From NCBI GenBank assembly GCA_035533475.1, contig DATLTS010000041.1, positions 251,070 to 315,069 of the forward strand: a stretch of 64,000 bases of DNA. The letters run 5' to 3'. Under the pieces are notes generated by a model that worked only from the letters and a program-made list of their open reading frames with translations, had not been told where the DNA came from and searched no databases. This document shows, one piece after another, positions 8,508 through 18,291 of the stretch. Both the position numbers and the translations under genes were made by a program. The stretch is from Mycobacteriales bacterium. GTDB lineage: Bacteria > Actinomycetota > Actinomycetes > DATLTS01. The stretch's first letter is position 1. Each line of letters begins with the position of its first letter.

Positions 8508-9617
8508 GTGCACCTGTACCGCCGGGGGGACGTCGGGCCGGCCATCGCCGAGATGCGGGCCAAGCTGGCCGCGCTCGGCCTGCTCCCGGTCGACGGCAGC
8601 GAGGCCTTCGACGACGACTGCGACCGGGCGATCCGCGGCTTCCAACAGGCCCGGGGCCTGCGCGTCGACGGACTGGTCGGCCCGGAGACCTATCGCACGC
8701 TCGATGAAGCGCGGTGGCAGCTCGGCGATCGGGTTCTCTCCTTCTCGGTGACCCACCCGTTCGTGGGCGACGACGTGGCCGAACTCCAACACCGGCTTCT
8801 CGACCTCGGTTTCGATGCCGGTCGTTCCGACGGCATCCTCGGTCCGCGGACCGCGACCGCGCTCCGCGAGTTTCAGCGCAACGTCGGCCTCGTCGCCGAC
8901 GGGACCTGCGGTCCGAAGACGTTGCGTGCGCTGCGCCAACTGTCCCGGACGGTCACCGGCGGCCGGCCCGACATGATGCGTGAAGAGATGCGACTACTCG
9001 CCGGCGGGGCCGCTCTGGCCGGCAAGGTGGTCGTGATCGACCCGGGCCATGGCGACCGTGACCGCGGCGCCCAGGGACACGGACTCGATGAAGCGGGTGT
9101 CGTCGAGGATCTCGCCGCCCGGCTCGAAGGACGGCTCGGCGCAGTGGGTGTCGCGGCGTACCTGACCCGCGGCTCGGACAACGGCCCTGCCGACGAGATC
9201 CGAGCCCAGTTCGCCAATAACGCCGGGGCCGACCTGCTCGTCTCGCTGCACTCCGACGCCGCGCCCAGCCCGGGGTGCAACGGCGTCGCGACGTTCTACT
9301 ACCGCGGCACCCGGGGGGGTTCCGCGGTCGGTGAGCGGCTCGCCGACCTGGTCCGCGGCGAGATCGTCGCGCGGACCGACCTGCTCGACTGCGGGACGCA
9401 CCCCAAGACCTGGGAGCTGCTTCGGCTGACCCGGATGCCGGCCGTGCGGGTCGAGGTCGGCTACCTGACCAATCCCGGTGACGCGGCCCGCCTTGGCGCC
9501 CCGGAATTTCGGGACACGATCGCCGAGGCGATCGTCGCCGGGATCCGGCGCCTCTACCTGCCGCGCGACCTCGACGTCAGCACCGGACAGCTGGCGCTCC
9601 CCGCCCTGGCCAGCTGA
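8508..9617 (+). CDS. cwlM: CwlM-type amidase-fold regulator of peptidoglycan synthesis
   Basis: 369 aa. Two peptidoglycan-binding type 1 domains (about residues 1-65 and 75-145, each with IRGFQ/LREFQ) precede an amidase_3 domain from about residue 170. The latter has zinc ligands in IDPGHGD and SLHSD and the Glu in RVEVGYLTN. No signal peptide is visible, as in mycobacterial CwlM, which acts in the cytoplasm as a PknB-controlled activator of MurA. Enzymatic residues appear intact, so an enzymatic role is not excluded. GTG start preceded by CCGGGAG. The 195 bp before it show no gene. Confidence 0.88.
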   Translation: MHLYRRGDVGPAIAEMRAKLAALGLLPVDGSEAFDDDCDRAIRGFQQARGLRVDGLVGPETYRTLDEARWQLGDRVLSFSVTHPFVGDDVAELQHRLLDLGFDAGRSDGILGPRTATALREFQRNVGLVADGTCGPKTLRALRQLSRTVTGGRPDMMREEMRLLAGGAALAGKVVVIDPGHGDRDRGAQGHGLDEAGVVEDLAARLEGRLGAVGVAAYLTRGSDNGPADEIRAQFANNAGADLLVSLHSDAAPSPGCNGVATFYYRGTRGGSAVGERLADLVRGEIVARTDLLDCGTHPKTWELLRLTRMPAVRVEVGYLTNPGDAARLGAPEFRDTIAEAIVAGIRRLYLPRDLDVSTGQLALPALAS

Positions 9618-9656
9618 GGTCGTCCGGAGCGAACCGACCCACCACCGAGCGCGACG

Positions 9657-10277
9657 TCATACCGGGCGGAGCGCGCCCTCGGGGGTCATCGAGCCCAGCA
9701 GCCGCTCGATCGCGACCTCGACGTCCTCGCGCCAGGAGACCGCGCTCTTGAGCTCTAGGCGCAGCCGGGGGAACCGGTGGTGCGGCCGCACGGTCTTGAA
9801 GCCGACGCCGAGCAGGAAGTCGGCGGGGAGCAGGCAATGCCCGAGCCCCCCCCAATGCAGGTCCCCGAACGCCTCGATCGCCTTGATCCCCCGCCGGGTC
9901 AGGTCCTTCGCCACGCTCTGGACGAGCATGCGGCCGATCCCGCCTCCCGCGAAGTCCGGGAGCACCTGGGCGGTCATGAGCAGGACCGCGTCGGCGCTCA
10001 CCGGGCTGGTGGGGAAGGCGACCGAGCGCGGCACGAACGAGGGGGGCGCAAACATCAGGTACGCCGTCGGTACGCCGTCGATGTAGGCGATCTTCCCGCA
10101 GCTTCCCCACTCGAGGAGCAGTGCGGAGACCCAGGCTTCCTTCTCGAGCTCGGTGTCTCCGGTTTCCTCGGCTCGGGAGCCGCCGACCGGGTCGAGCTCC
10201 CAGAACACGCAGCGCCGGCACCGCCGGGGCAGGTCGTCGAGGTTGTCGAGGGTGATGTTCACCACGCGCCGGGCCAT
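9657..10277 (-). CDS. GNAT-family N-acetyltransferase
   Basis: 206 aa from ATG. The acetyl-CoA binding loop is visible as GGGIGRMLVQSVAKDL after the strand AVLLMTAQVLPDF. The N-terminus carries a CRRCVFWE motif typical of the conserved actinobacterial protein found between cwlM and parB. Substrate unknown. Convergent with cwlM and divergent from the aminotransferase; conserved synteny is the strongest clue that it belongs to the core origin region. Confidence 0.8.
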   Translation of the reverse strand: MARRVVNITLDNLDDLPRRCRRCVFWELDPVGGSRAEETGDTELEKEAWVSALLLEWGSCGKIAYIDGVPTAYLMFAPPSFVPRSVAFPTSPVSADAVLLMTAQVLPDFAGGGIGRMLVQSVAKDLTRRGIKAIEAFGDLHWGGLGHCLLPADFLLGVGFKTVRPHHRFPRLRLELKSAVSWREDVEVAIERLLGSMTPEGALRPV

Positions 10278-10458
10278 CCGTAGCCTCCGCCGTGGTCACG
10301 GCACCTGGGCATCTCCCCGGTGCCGGCCGCGCCCCGCACCCCGGGACCGGCCGCGGGTCCGCCGGCTGGGCCGGCCCGACCGCAAGATCGTACCCGCGGG
10401 ATTAACCGCTGCCTAGAGCCGGCGAGCCCGGCTAACCTGGGCGTCGCGAGGAGGCCGC

Positions 10459-11772
10459 ATGACCGTCCCGACTGGGTCGCCGGGAAACCGGCTCGACCCG
10501 TACGTCGACAGCTACGCCAGCCGGACCCGGGGCATGACCGCGTCGGAGATCCGCGCCCTGTTCGCGGTCGCGTCGCGGCCCGAGGTCGTTTCGCTCGCCG
10601 GCGGGATGCCCAATCTGGCGGCGCTGCCGCTGGACGCGGTCGGTGCCATGATCGCCCGGCTGGTGGCCGGCCAGGGCACGGCAGCGCTTCAGTACAGCTC
10701 CGCGCAGGGGGACCCGCGGCTGCGATCGCGCATCTGCGACGTGATGTCCCTCGAAGGGATCCACGGCGATCCCGACGACATCGTCGTCACGGTAGGGTCA
10801 CAGCAGGCGCTGGACCTGGTCACGCGGGTGTTCTGCGACCCCGGCGATGTAGTGCTCACCGAGGCCCCCAGTTACGTCGGGGCCCTGGGCGTCTTCTCCT
10901 CCTACCAGGTCGAAGTGGTTCAGGTGCCGCTCGACCCCGACGGGCTTGCGCCGGCCGCCCTCCGCGAGGCGCTCGACCGGCTGCGACGGGCCGGCCGACG
11001 AGCCAAGTTCCTCTACACGATCCCGAACTTCCACAACCCCGCCGGGGTGACGCTTTCCGCGTCGCGCCGCCCGGAGATCATGGAGATCGCCGCCCAGGGC
11101 GACCTGCTCGTCGTCGAGGACAACCCGTACGGGCTGCTGGGTTTCGACGGCGATCCGGTGCCTGCTTTACACACTTTTGACCCTAAACGAGTGCTCTACC
11201 TCGGCACGTTCTCGAAGACCTTCGCCCCCGGTCTTCGGGTGGGCTGGGTACTCGCTCCGGGCGCCGTGCGGAGCAAGCTCGTGCTTGCCAACGAGGCGGC
11301 CACCCTGTGCCCGCCGACGTTCTCCCAGTTCATCGTCGCCGAGTATCTCGCCAGCCAGCCGTGGTTCGAACAGGTCAAGACGTTTCGCGAGATCTACCGG
11401 GAGCGGCGCGACGCGACGCTCGACGCGCTGAGCCAGCTGATGCCGGCCGGCGTGACGTGGACCCGCCCGGCCGGGGGCTTCTACGTCTGGGTCAGCCTGC
11501 CCGCCGGGCTGGACGCCAAGGCCATGCTGCCGCGCGCGATCGCCGACCGGGTTGCCTATGTCCCGGGAACCGGGTTCTACGCCAACGGCGAGGGAGCCGG
11601 CCACCTGCGGCTGTCCTACTGCTTCCCGGAGCCGGACCGGATCCGGGAAGGGATCCGGCGCCTCGCTGGGGTGCTCGAGGCCGAGCTCGACCTACGCGCC
11701 ACCTTCGGGGCGACCCCGGTCCGGCCGGACCCGGGCTCCCGGGCCGAGGGACCGGGACCGGACCTCATATGA
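10459..11772 (+). CDS. PLP-dependent aminotransferase, class I/II (2-aminoadipate aminotransferase type)
   Basis: 437 aa. Typical fold-type I features: SLAGGMPNLAALP near the N-terminus, YSSAQGDPRLR, GSQQALDLV, PNFHNPAGV, VVEDNPYGLL, and the PLP lysine in GTFSKTFAPGLRVGW. ATG start with GAGGAGG upstream. This subclass handles 2-aminoadipate, branched-chain or aromatic amino acids; substrate cannot be told. Co-directional with the Ddl-like ligase 48 bp downstream, so they may form an operon. Confidence 0.88.
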   Translation: MTVPTGSPGNRLDPYVDSYASRTRGMTASEIRALFAVASRPEVVSLAGGMPNLAALPLDAVGAMIARLVAGQGTAALQYSSAQGDPRLRSRICDVMSLEGIHGDPDDIVVTVGSQQALDLVTRVFCDPGDVVLTEAPSYVGALGVFSSYQVEVVQVPLDPDGLAPAALREALDRLRRAGRRAKFLYTIPNFHNPAGVTLSASRRPEIMEIAAQGDLLVVEDNPYGLLGFDGDPVPALHTFDPKRVLYLGTFSKTFAPGLRVGWVLAPGAVRSKLVLANEAATLCPPTFSQFIVAEYLASQPWFEQVKTFREIYRERRDATLDALSQLMPAGVTWTRPAGGFYVWVSLPAGLDAKAMLPRAIADRVAYVPGTGFYANGEGAGHLRLSYCFPEPDRIREGIRRLAGVLEAELDLRATFGATPVRPDPGSRAEGPGPDLI

Positions 11773-11819
11773 GGCCGGGCCTATGACCGTTGCCGACCAT
11801 GCGGACGGGGAGGTGTCAG

Positions 11820-12767
11820 ATGGCTGATGTCGAGCGGGTCGTGGTGCTCGCCGGCGGCCTGTCCTACGAGCGTGAGGTGTCGCTGCGCTCTGGGCATCGG
11901 GTCGCCGAGGCGCTGCGCGAGATCGGGGTGGAGGCGACCGTCCACGATGCCGATGCCGGTCTCCTCCCGCTGCTACGCGCGGAGCCGCCGTCCGCCGTGT
12001 TCGTGGCGTTGCACGGCGTGGCTGGGGAGGACGGGGCGATCCGGGACGTCCTCGACCTACTGGGGATTCCTTTCGTCGGGGCCGCGGCGGCAGCCTGCCG
12101 ACTGGCCTTCGACAAACCGACCGCCAAGGCGGCCCTGGCTGCCGCCGGCGTGGCCACCCCGGCGTCGGTGGCCCTTCCGCACGCGGCATTCCGCGAGCTC
12201 GGCGCGAACGCCGTGTTGGATCGGATCGTCGGGCGCCTCGGCCTCCCGCTCATGGTCAAACCGGCCCGCGGCGGCTCCGCTCTCGGCGCCACCGTGGTGC
12301 GCGACCCCGCGAACCTACCCGCGGCGATGGTGACCTGCTTCTCCTACGGGGAGCTGGCCCTCGTCGAACGCTACGTCACCGGTGTCGAGGTGGCGGTCAG
12401 CATCCTCGACACCGGCAGCGGACCACGGGCCCTTCCCGCAGTCGAGATCGTGCCGGTCGAGGGGCCGTTCGACTACGCCGCCCGCTACACGGCCGGCATG
12501 ACGACCTACCACGTCCCCGCTCGGCTCGACCCGTCGGCAGCCGCCGCCGCCGCCGACGCCGCCCTCACCGCGCACCGGATACTCGGGCTGCGCGACCTTT
12601 CACGCACCGACTTGGTGATGACACCGGACGGTCCGGAGTTCCTCGAGGTCAACGTAGCGCCCGGAATGACCGAGACCAGCCTGCTGCCGATGGCGGTCAG
12701 CGCCGCCGGTCTCGAGATCGGCACCCTGTGCCGCGACCTCCTCCAGCAGGCCGCCGCCCGGGATTGA
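11820..12767 (+). CDS. D-alanine--D-alanine ligase family protein
   Basis: 315 aa ATP-grasp enzyme joining two D-alanines for the peptidoglycan stem. N-terminal motif GGLSYEREVSLRSG, ATP-grasp PLMVKPARGGSALGA, metal/phosphate motif EVNVAPGMTETSLLP. ATG start with GGGGAGG six bases upstream. Somewhat shorter than the usual 350-aa Ddl, so it could be a second paralogue beside a main ddl elsewhere. Convergent with parB. Confidence 0.85.
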   Translation: MADVERVVVLAGGLSYEREVSLRSGHRVAEALREIGVEATVHDADAGLLPLLRAEPPSAVFVALHGVAGEDGAIRDVLDLLGIPFVGAAAAACRLAFDKPTAKAALAAAGVATPASVALPHAAFRELGANAVLDRIVGRLGLPLMVKPARGGSALGATVVRDPANLPAAMVTCFSYGELALVERYVTGVEVAVSILDTGSGPRALPAVEIVPVEGPFDYAARYTAGMTTYHVPARLDPSAAAAAADAALTAHRILGLRDLSRTDLVMTPDGPEFLEVNVAPGMTETSLLPMAVSAAGLEIGTLCRDLLQQAAARD

Positions 12768-12778
12768 GCGGCAGCTCG

Positions 12779-13681
12779 TCAGACGGGTACGTCCGTGTTC
12801 ATGCCCTGCTGGGAGATATCGACCCCCATCATGGACACGATCCGCTGAAGGTCGTCGATCGAGCCGAACTCGACGGCGAGCTTGCCGCGGCGTCGGCCGA
12901 TGGCCACCGTGACTCGGGTTTCGAAGTGGTCGGACAGTCGGGCGGCAAGCTCCGTGAGACCCGGCGCGACCGGCCGTGCCCCGGCCCGGCCCCGCCGAGC
13001 GCGGATCGACGTGTCGCCGACGGCGACCAACTCCTCGACCGCTCGGACGGACAAGCCTTCGGCAATGATCCGCGCCGCCGTCTGCTCCTGAGCCTCGGCA
13101 CTGTCCAAGCCAAGCAGCGCGCGGGCATGCCCGGCGCTGATCGTCCCCGCCGCCACCCGACGCTGGACAGCCGGTGGCAGGTTGAGCAGGCGCAGGGTGT
13201 TGGTCACCTGGGAGCGCGACTTCCCCAGCCGCTCGGCGAGCTCCTCGTGGGTGGACCCGAAGTCCCCCAGCAACTGCCGGTAGGCCGCAGCCTCCTCCAA
13301 TGGGTTCAGCTGCTCCCGCTGGAGGTTCTCCAGCAGGGCCTCGCGCAGCAGTTCACTGTCCTCGGTGTCCCGGATGATCGCCGGGATCGCGGTTAGTCCA
13401 GCTCTCCGGCTGGCCCGCCATCGCCGCTCGCCCATGACCAGCTGGTAGGCCCCCGGGGATGTCTCCCGGACGACGATCGGCTGGAGCAGGCCGACCTCGA
13501 GGATGCTCGCGGTCAGCTCGGCGAGGGCGTCCTCATCGAAAACTTCCCGCGGTTGCCGAGGGTTCGGGACAATCGCGTCCGGCGGGATTTCCTCGTACCG
13601 GGCCCCGATCGCATCGGCTTCGGCCGGGCTGGCGGGCAGCAGGGCACCGAGGCCCCGGCCTAGACCACGGTGCACGTTCAC
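12779..13681 (-). CDS. parB: Chromosome-partitioning protein ParB
   Basis: 300 aa. CTP-binding/ParB nuclease-fold domain with NPRQPRE and [10 protein letters not shown], then helix-turn-helix ([19 protein letters not shown]), then a C-terminal dimerisation domain. It binds parS, spreads as a clamp, and is moved by ParA. GTG start overlaps the parA stop by 4 bp. Two parS cores lie in parA just upstream. Confidence 0.97.
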   Translation of the reverse strand: MNVHRGLGRGLGALLPASPAEADAIGARYEEIPPDAIVPNPRQPREVFDEDALAELTASILEVGLLQPIVVRETSPGAYQLVMGERRWRASRRAGLTAIPAIIRDTEDSELLREALLENLQREQLNPLEEAAAYRQLLGDFGSTHEELAERLGKSRSQVTNTLRLLNLPPAVQRRVAAGTISAGHARALLGLDSAEAQEQTAARIIAEGLSVRAVEELVAVGDTSIRARRGRAGARPVAPGLTELAARLSDHFETRVTVAIGRRRGKLAVEFGSIDDLQRIVSMMGVDISQQGMNTDVPV

Positions 13682-15069
13682 AGGCTCTCCCTAGGCTGAC
13701 GGTGGGCTAGTTCTGCGGCCGCGCTGAGGTAGGCCAGCGCGCCACGGGATTCAGGGTCGTAGGTGAGCACCGATTGACCGTAGCTGGGTGCCTCCGACAC
13801 TCGAACGCTGCGGGGGATGACGCTGGCGAGGACCCGTGGGCCGAAATGCGCACGCACCTCGGCGGCAACCTGCTCGGCCAGTCGGGTTCGCCCGTCGTAC
13901 ATCGTCAGCAGGACCGTGGAGACGACCAGTTCCGGATTGAGGTGGGAACGGATGAGCTCCACGTTGTGCAGCAGCTGTCCGACGCCTTCCAGCGCGTAGT
14001 ACTCGCACTGGATCGGGATGAGCAGCTCCTCCGTCGCGGTCAGCGCGTTGACCGTTAGCAGGCCTAGCGACGGCGGGCAGTCGATCAGGACGTAGTCGTA
14101 GGGCTCCCGAACCGCACCGAAAGCCCGTTTCAGCCGGTTTTCCCGCGCCACCGTCGAGACCAGCTCGATCTCGGCGCCGGCCAGGTCGATCGTCGCGGGG
14201 ACGCATCGCAAGCCCGGGAGACCCTCGACGTCGACCGCGACGTCGTCTAGACCGCGGTTCCCCACCAGCACGTCATAGATCGACGGGGTGCCCGCCCGGT
14301 GCTCGACCGACAACGCGGTCGAGGTGTTTCCTTGCGGGTCGAGGTCCAGAACCAGCACGCGGCAACCGCCTAGGGCAAGCGCGGCGGCCAGATTCACCGT
14401 CGTCGTCGTCTTGCCGACGCCTCCCTTCTGGTTGGCCACGGCGATGATGCGGCGCTGACCGGGCCGCGGGAAGGGGGTGATGGCGGCCGCACCGGCGGCC
14501 GGGCCATCCTCGGGCGTGGACTCCTCGGCGGCGGCGTGCGCCCCGTGAGAGGGAGGGGTGGGGCGCCACGCCAGTGGGGCGGCGTCGGGTGCCAGCGGGG
14601 GCGTTTCACGTGAAACGGTTGCCGGGGGAGCCGTAGAAACGTCGGCTTCGCCACCCTCGGTTTCACGTGAAACCGGCGGCAACAGCGCTGGCGCGCCTGG
14701 CACTGTCAGTGGCACCGACAGGCTGAGCGAGGCCGGCGGATCGGGCGGGACCACCGGGGCGCGGAGCCGCGGCACGGCCGCCGGGTCGAAGACTGGCAGC
14801 TCCGGCCCCGATCCCGCGATCGACGAACCCGGCTCGGACTCGCCGCTGGGCGCTCGATCCAGCTCGGCGTCACCGTTCGGCGAGGCCTCCGCCCCGGGTT
14901 CAGCCACGGCGGGGCGCACGACCTGTGGCTCTAGCCGGCTCAGCTCGGGATCCGGCGTCGGCCAGCCGAGCGCAGATTCTGCTCGGACGACCTGATGGGG
15001 GATCACCGGCGGGCTGTCCGCCGAATGCTCGACAATTCCATCGGGGGGCCAGCCCAACTCATCGGTCAC
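13678..15069 (-). CDS. parA: Chromosome-partitioning ATPase ParA with long disordered N-terminus
   Basis: 463 aa from a GTG with GGGGAGGGGACG upstream; overlaps rsmG by 11 bp. The ATPase core begins near residue 207, with deviant Walker [11 protein letters not shown] (about 215-224), DLDPQGN, and [14 protein letters not shown]. The first 200 residues are Pro/Ala/Glu-rich and low-complexity, far longer than usual ParA. Two VSRET pentapeptides (about 133-137 and 152-156) are the in-frame translation of two parS sites. It moves origin-ParB complexes. Confidence 0.96.
   Translation of the reverse strand: MTDELGWPPDGIVEHSADSPPVIPHQVVRAESALGWPTPDPELSRLEPQVVRPAVAEPGAEASPNGDAELDRAPSGESEPGSSIAGSGPELPVFDPAAVPRLRAPVVPPDPPASLSLSVPLTVPGAPALLPPVSRETEGGEADVSTAPPATVSRETPPLAPDAAPLAWRPTPPSHGAHAAAEESTPEDGPAAGAAAITPFPRPGQRRIIAVANQKGGVGKTTTTVNLAAALALGGCRVLVLDLDPQGNTSTALSVEHRAGTPSIYDVLVGNRGLDDVAVDVEGLPGLRCVPATIDLAGAEIELVSTVARENRLKRAFGAVREPYDYVLIDCPPSLGLLTVNALTATEELLIPIQCEYYALEGVGQLLHNVELIRSHLNPELVVSTVLLTMYDGRTRLAEQVAAEVRAHFGPRVLASVIPRSVRVSEAPSYGQSVLTYDPESRGALAYLSAAAELAHRQPRESL
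14602..14617. promoter_or_regulatory. parS site 1
   Basis: Perfect palindromic core GTTTCACGTGAAAC (14603-14616), the near-universal bacterial parS core bound by ParB. Lies within the parA coding region, encoding VSRET. Confidence 0.93.
14659..14674. promoter_or_regulatory. parS site 2
   Basis: Second perfect core GTTTCACGTGAAAC (14660-14673), extended to a 16-bp palindrome with flanking G and C. It is 57 bp from site 1, in the same reading frame of parA, again encoding VSRET. Confidence 0.93.
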
Positions 15070-15820
15070 GGTCGTCCCCTCCCCCCGCGGGGCCGCTTCG
15101 CGGCATCCGGATGCGTACGACCAACGTCGCAGCCCCCTCCATCGCATCCCCACAGGTCTCCACCGTAGCCTCCGTCAGGCCGAGCTGCTTCAGAATCCCG
15201 CCGGCCGCCGCCAACTCGGAGCGGGCTCGCTCTCCCTTGATGGCGAGCAGAACACCGCCCGGGCGGGTCAGCGGCACCACTTTCGGAAGGAGTTGCGCGA
15301 GCGGGGCGACAGCCCGGCTGATCACCGCATCACCGAAGAGCCTTCCGTGGACATCTTCGGCACGCGCCCGCACAACCTCAACCCGGTGCAGCCCGAGGTC
15401 GTCGCGACACGCAACCAGGAATCGGCAGCGACGAAGGTTCGGCTCGAGCAGCGTCACCTGCAGATCAGGCCGGAGGACGGCCAGAACCATCCCCGGAAGC
15501 CCGGCTCCCGATCCCACGTCGACGAGCTCTCCACGAGCCGGCAGCAGCGGCGCGACTGCCGCGCAGTTGAGCAGGTGCCGCTCCCAGAGTCGGTCGAGCT
15601 CGCCCGGCCCGATCAGTCCCCAGGCAACTCCGATCTCGGCCAGCCAGTCGGCGTAGCGCCGTACCCGGCCGATCCCGGTTCCGAACATGTCAACCGCCCG
15701 ACTGGGCGGTGGCGGCGCCAACCCCCGCAGCTCGGCCGGAACGAAGGGGACGGCCGGAACGAAAACTGGCGCGGGAGCCCCGAAAGGTGCCTGCGGCGCC
15801 CCTGCTGTGTGTCGGGTCAC
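15059..15820 (-). CDS. rsmG: 16S rRNA (guanine-527-N7)-methyltransferase RsmG
   Basis: 253 aa. SAM-binding motif VDVGSGAGLPGMVLAV, upstream WERHLLNCA, and SRAVAPLAQLL identify GidB/RsmG. The first 40 residues are a Pro/Ala-rich extension. GTG start overlaps the jag stop by 4 bp. Confidence 0.95.
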   Translation of the reverse strand: MTRHTAGAPQAPFGAPAPVFVPAVPFVPAELRGLAPPPPSRAVDMFGTGIGRVRRYADWLAEIGVAWGLIGPGELDRLWERHLLNCAAVAPLLPARGELVDVGSGAGLPGMVLAVLRPDLQVTLLEPNLRRCRFLVACRDDLGLHRVEVVRARAEDVHGRLFGDAVISRAVAPLAQLLPKVVPLTRPGGVLLAIKGERARSELAAAGGILKQLGLTEATVETCGDAMEGAATLVVRIRMPRSGPAGGGDDRDR

Positions 15821-16422
15821 CGAACGCGGATGACAATCCTGCGCGTCGGTTCCTCGCCTTCGGATTCGCTGAGGACACCTTCGACGGTCGCCACGGCGTC
15901 GTGCACCACTTTGCGCTCGAACGGGGTCATCGGTTCCAGCGTTTGCGCGGCCCCACTCGCCAGGACCTCTTCGGCGATCCGGCGACCGAGGGCGCGAAGC
16001 TCCTCACGGCGACGGGCTCGAAAGCCCCCGACGTCGAGCATGAGGCGGCTGCGCACCCCCGTCTGTTGCTGCACGGCGAGCCGGGTGATCTCTTGAAGAG
16101 CCTCCAGAACCTCGCCGCCCGGTCCTACCAAACGGTCGAGTCGGGCCCCGACGATCGAGACGCTGGCTCGCTCGCCCTCCACGTCCATGTCTATGTCACC
16201 GTCGAGGTCCGCGATGTCGAGCAGCCCCTCGAGATAGTCAGCCGCCGCGTCTCCCTCGCGCTCGAGCAGCGCCGCCCCGTTGACCCGCTCGCTGACCTCG
16301 GGGGGCCCCGAGTCGACTACAGCCGGCTCGGCCCCTACAGCCGGCTCGGCCCCTACAGCCGGCTCCGCCTCCACAGCCGGCTCGGCCTCGAGTTTCGGAT
16401 CTGGGGTTTCGGTCTCGGTCAC
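15817..16422 (-). CDS. jag: Jag/KhpB-like RNA-binding protein (KH and R3H domains)
   Basis: 201 aa from a GTG with GAGGAG seven bases upstream. An acidic, repetitive N-terminus (AEPAV repeats) precedes a KH domain with LVGPGGEVLEALQEI and an R3H domain with MTPFERKVVHDAV. Cytoplasmic RNA-binding protein beside yidC, as is usual. A longer frame upstream overlaps yidC and is not credible. Confidence 0.92.
   Translation of the reverse strand: MTETETPDPKLEAEPAVEAEPAVGAEPAVGAEPAVVDSGPPEVSERVNGAALLEREGDAAADYLEGLLDIADLDGDIDMDVEGERASVSIVGARLDRLVGPGGEVLEALQEITRLAVQQQTGVRSRLMLDVGGFRARRREELRALGRRIAEEVLASGAAQTLEPMTPFERKVVHDAVATVEGVLSESEGEEPTRRIVIRVR
16317..16392. repeat. Four-copy 18-bp tandem repeat in jag
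   Basis: An 18-bp unit of the form CTACAGCCGGCTCGGCCC occurs four times in a row with small changes, encoding EAEPAV/GAEPAV repeats in the Jag N-terminus. Probable slippage-prone linker. Confidence 0.85.
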
Positions 16423-16471
16423 GCCGTGCTCCTCGTCCACTGGACGTAGCGGGCTTCGCTGGGCATCGCGA

Positions 16472-17488
16472 TCAACGTCGCCGACCGCGTCGATTTCGGT
16501 TTTTCCGTCCACCGCCGGGACGGCGAGCGCCGACGGATGCCACCGGCGGCGCACTCGGCGGCGCCGCGGGTGGACCGATCGGGCGCTGTCCGGGTCGGGG
16601 CCCGAGCGCCGCAGGTCCGGGCGTGGCGCCATTCTCCCGCGCCGACCCCGCGCCTTGGGCCCGGCCGACCGCCGGCTTGCCGGCCGCCGCCGCCGCGGGT
16701 TCCATCCGCCGGATAACGAAGTGCTGCTGAACCAGCGCCCAGACGTTGCTCGTGACCCAGTAGAGCAAGACGCCCAGCGGGAAACGGAAACCGAACGCGA
16801 CGAAGAACACCGGCAGCACATACATGATCATTTTTTGCTGCTGCGGCATCTGGGTGCCGGTGGCGCTGTTGCGAGCCATCAACTGTCGCTGGGTCAGGAA
16901 TGTCGTGGCGGCCATGACCACGATGAGAATGGCGACCAGGATCCGGGTGCTCGCCTGGTTGGCCGACAGGTACTTGAGCACGTTGGCACTGGAGGTGAAG
17001 GCCGCGGCCACCGGAACGCCGAAGATCCTGGCGTGCGCGGCGCTCTGAATCAGCGTGTGGGAAAAGCCGGGCACGGTGCGATAGGTCCCGACCAGCTTCC
17101 CGCTGACCACGGTGACCTTGGGTTGGATCGAGCTGAGCACATGGAATAGGCCGATGAAGATCGGGAACTGGAGCACCAGCGGCAGGCACCCGGTGAGCGG
17201 GTTCGCCCCGTGGTCGCGGTACACCGCCATGATCTCTTTGTTGAGCCGCTCCTTGTCGTTCTTGTACTTCGCCTGCAGTTCCTTGATCTTCGGCTGCATC
17301 ACCTGCATCTGGCGCTGCATCCGGATCTGCTTGACGAACAACGGAACCAACAGCAATCGCATCGCCAACGTGAGCAGGACGATCGACAGGGCCCACGAGG
17401 CACCCGTGCCCGCGCCAAGAACCGGGCTCAACCCGGCATGGATGTGGACGAGCAGGAATGCGACGGCCTGGTAGAGCGGGTTCAGCAC
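16472..17488 (-). CDS. yidC: Membrane protein insertase YidC
   Basis: 338 aa. The N-terminal helix, the [23 protein letters not shown] cytoplasmic loop, [16 protein letters not shown], and the late helices [18 protein letters not shown] and [15 protein letters not shown] are diagnostic. A basic Arg-rich C-terminal tail suits ribosome contact. GTG start overlaps yidD by 7 bp. Confidence 0.97.
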   Translation of the reverse strand: MLNPLYQAVAFLLVHIHAGLSPVLGAGTGASWALSIVLLTLAMRLLLVPLFVKQIRMQRQMQVMQPKIKELQAKYKNDKERLNKEIMAVYRDHGANPLTGCLPLVLQFPIFIGLFHVLSSIQPKVTVVSGKLVGTYRTVPGFSHTLIQSAAHARIFGVPVAAAFTSSANVLKYLSANQASTRILVAILIVVMAATTFLTQRQLMARNSATGTQMPQQQKMIMYVLPVFFVAFGFRFPLGVLLYWVTSNVWALVQQHFVIRRMEPAAAAAGKPAVGRAQGAGSARENGATPGPAALGPRPGQRPIGPPAAPPSAPPVASVGARRPGGGRKNRNRRGRRR

Positions 17489-17799
17489 CGCACGGCTCCT
17501 GACGATGGGACGGTTGGGGAGGAACCGGGCGAAATTGTCGGCTCGGGTCGCGCCGCGTCCTGCCGTGACACCGGATCAACCCCGCCCGGATGGAACGGGT
17601 GGCACCGGGCCACCCGCCGGAGGGCCAACCAACTGCCGCGTCGAGCTCCGTGCACGGTGAGCGCCTCCACCGCGTAGGCACTGCATGAGGGGTAGAACCG
17701 GCAACGATTGCCCAGGAACGGGCTCACGAACCGGCGGTACCCGAGGATCGGCGCCCGCAGCAGCCGGGTCGGCCAGCTCACCGCGATCATCCGACTCAT
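17482..17799 (-). CDS. yidD: YidD membrane protein insertion efficiency factor
   Basis: 105 aa; family signature [27 protein letters not shown] and [11 protein letters not shown]. Helps YidC-dependent insertion at the inner face of the membrane. ATG start overlaps the rnpA stop by 4 bp; overlaps yidC at its end. Confidence 0.96.
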   Translation of the reverse strand: MSRMIAVSWPTRLLRAPILGYRRFVSPFLGNRCRFYPSCSAYAVEALTVHGARRGSWLALRRVARCHPFHPGGVDPVSRQDAARPEPTISPGSSPTVPSSGAVRC

Positions 17800-18137
17800 C
17801 CCGCCGCTCCCGTCGCCCGTCCGAGTAACGCGTCGAGATCGTGGCCGAGCTCGGCGGAACTGCGGCCCGCGGCCGCCGGTAACCCGCGGACGACGAGCCG
17901 CGTCCCGGCCGGCAGCCGGGGCAGACGCTCGCGGAGCAGGTGCCGCAGTTGGCGCCGGAGCCGGTTGCGGCTCACCGCGGGACCGACGGTACGCCCGACG
18001 ATGAAACCGACCCGGGCCGGGCCCGAGCCGTCCCGCGCAAGGTGGACGACGACGGTCGGCCCACCGAGGCGCCGGGCGTGGCGCAGCGCACTCTGGAACT
18101 CGGATCGGGTCCGGAGCCGGGCACCGGTGGGCAGCAA
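17796..18137 (-). CDS. rnpA: Ribonuclease P protein component
   Basis: 113 aa. TTG start chosen because the protein then begins [14 protein letters not shown], the canonical RnpA opening, with GGAGGG just upstream and 16 bp after rpmH. RNA-contact motif [23 protein letters not shown] is intact. Works with RNase P RNA in tRNA 5' processing. Confidence 0.93.
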   Translation of the reverse strand: MLPTGARLRTRSEFQSALRHARRLGGPTVVVHLARDGSGPARVGFIVGRTVGPAVSRNRLRRQLRHLLRERLPRLPAGTRLVVRGLPAAAGRSSAELGHDLDALLGRATGAAG

Positions 18138-18153
18138 CGCGCCCTCCGCTGGC

Positions 18154-18291
18154 TCAGGCCGAGAGCCGCTCGCGGCCCTTGCGCCGGCGGGCAGCCAGGA
18201 CGGCCCGGCCCGCTCGGGTGCGCATGCGCAGCCGGAAGCCGTGGGTCCTCGCACGCCGGCGATTGTTCGGCTGGAAGGTGCGCTTGCTCAC
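18154..18291 (-). CDS. rpmH: 50S ribosomal protein L34
   Basis: 45 aa (begins [15 protein letters not shown] after the GTG start, ends [11 protein letters not shown]), a textbook L34. First gene of the minus-strand rpmH-rnpA-yidD-yidC-jag-rsmG-parA-parB run, divergent from dnaA. Confidence 0.97.
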   Translation of the reverse strand: MSKRTFQPNNRRRARTHGFRLRMRTRAGRAVLAARRRKGRERLSA

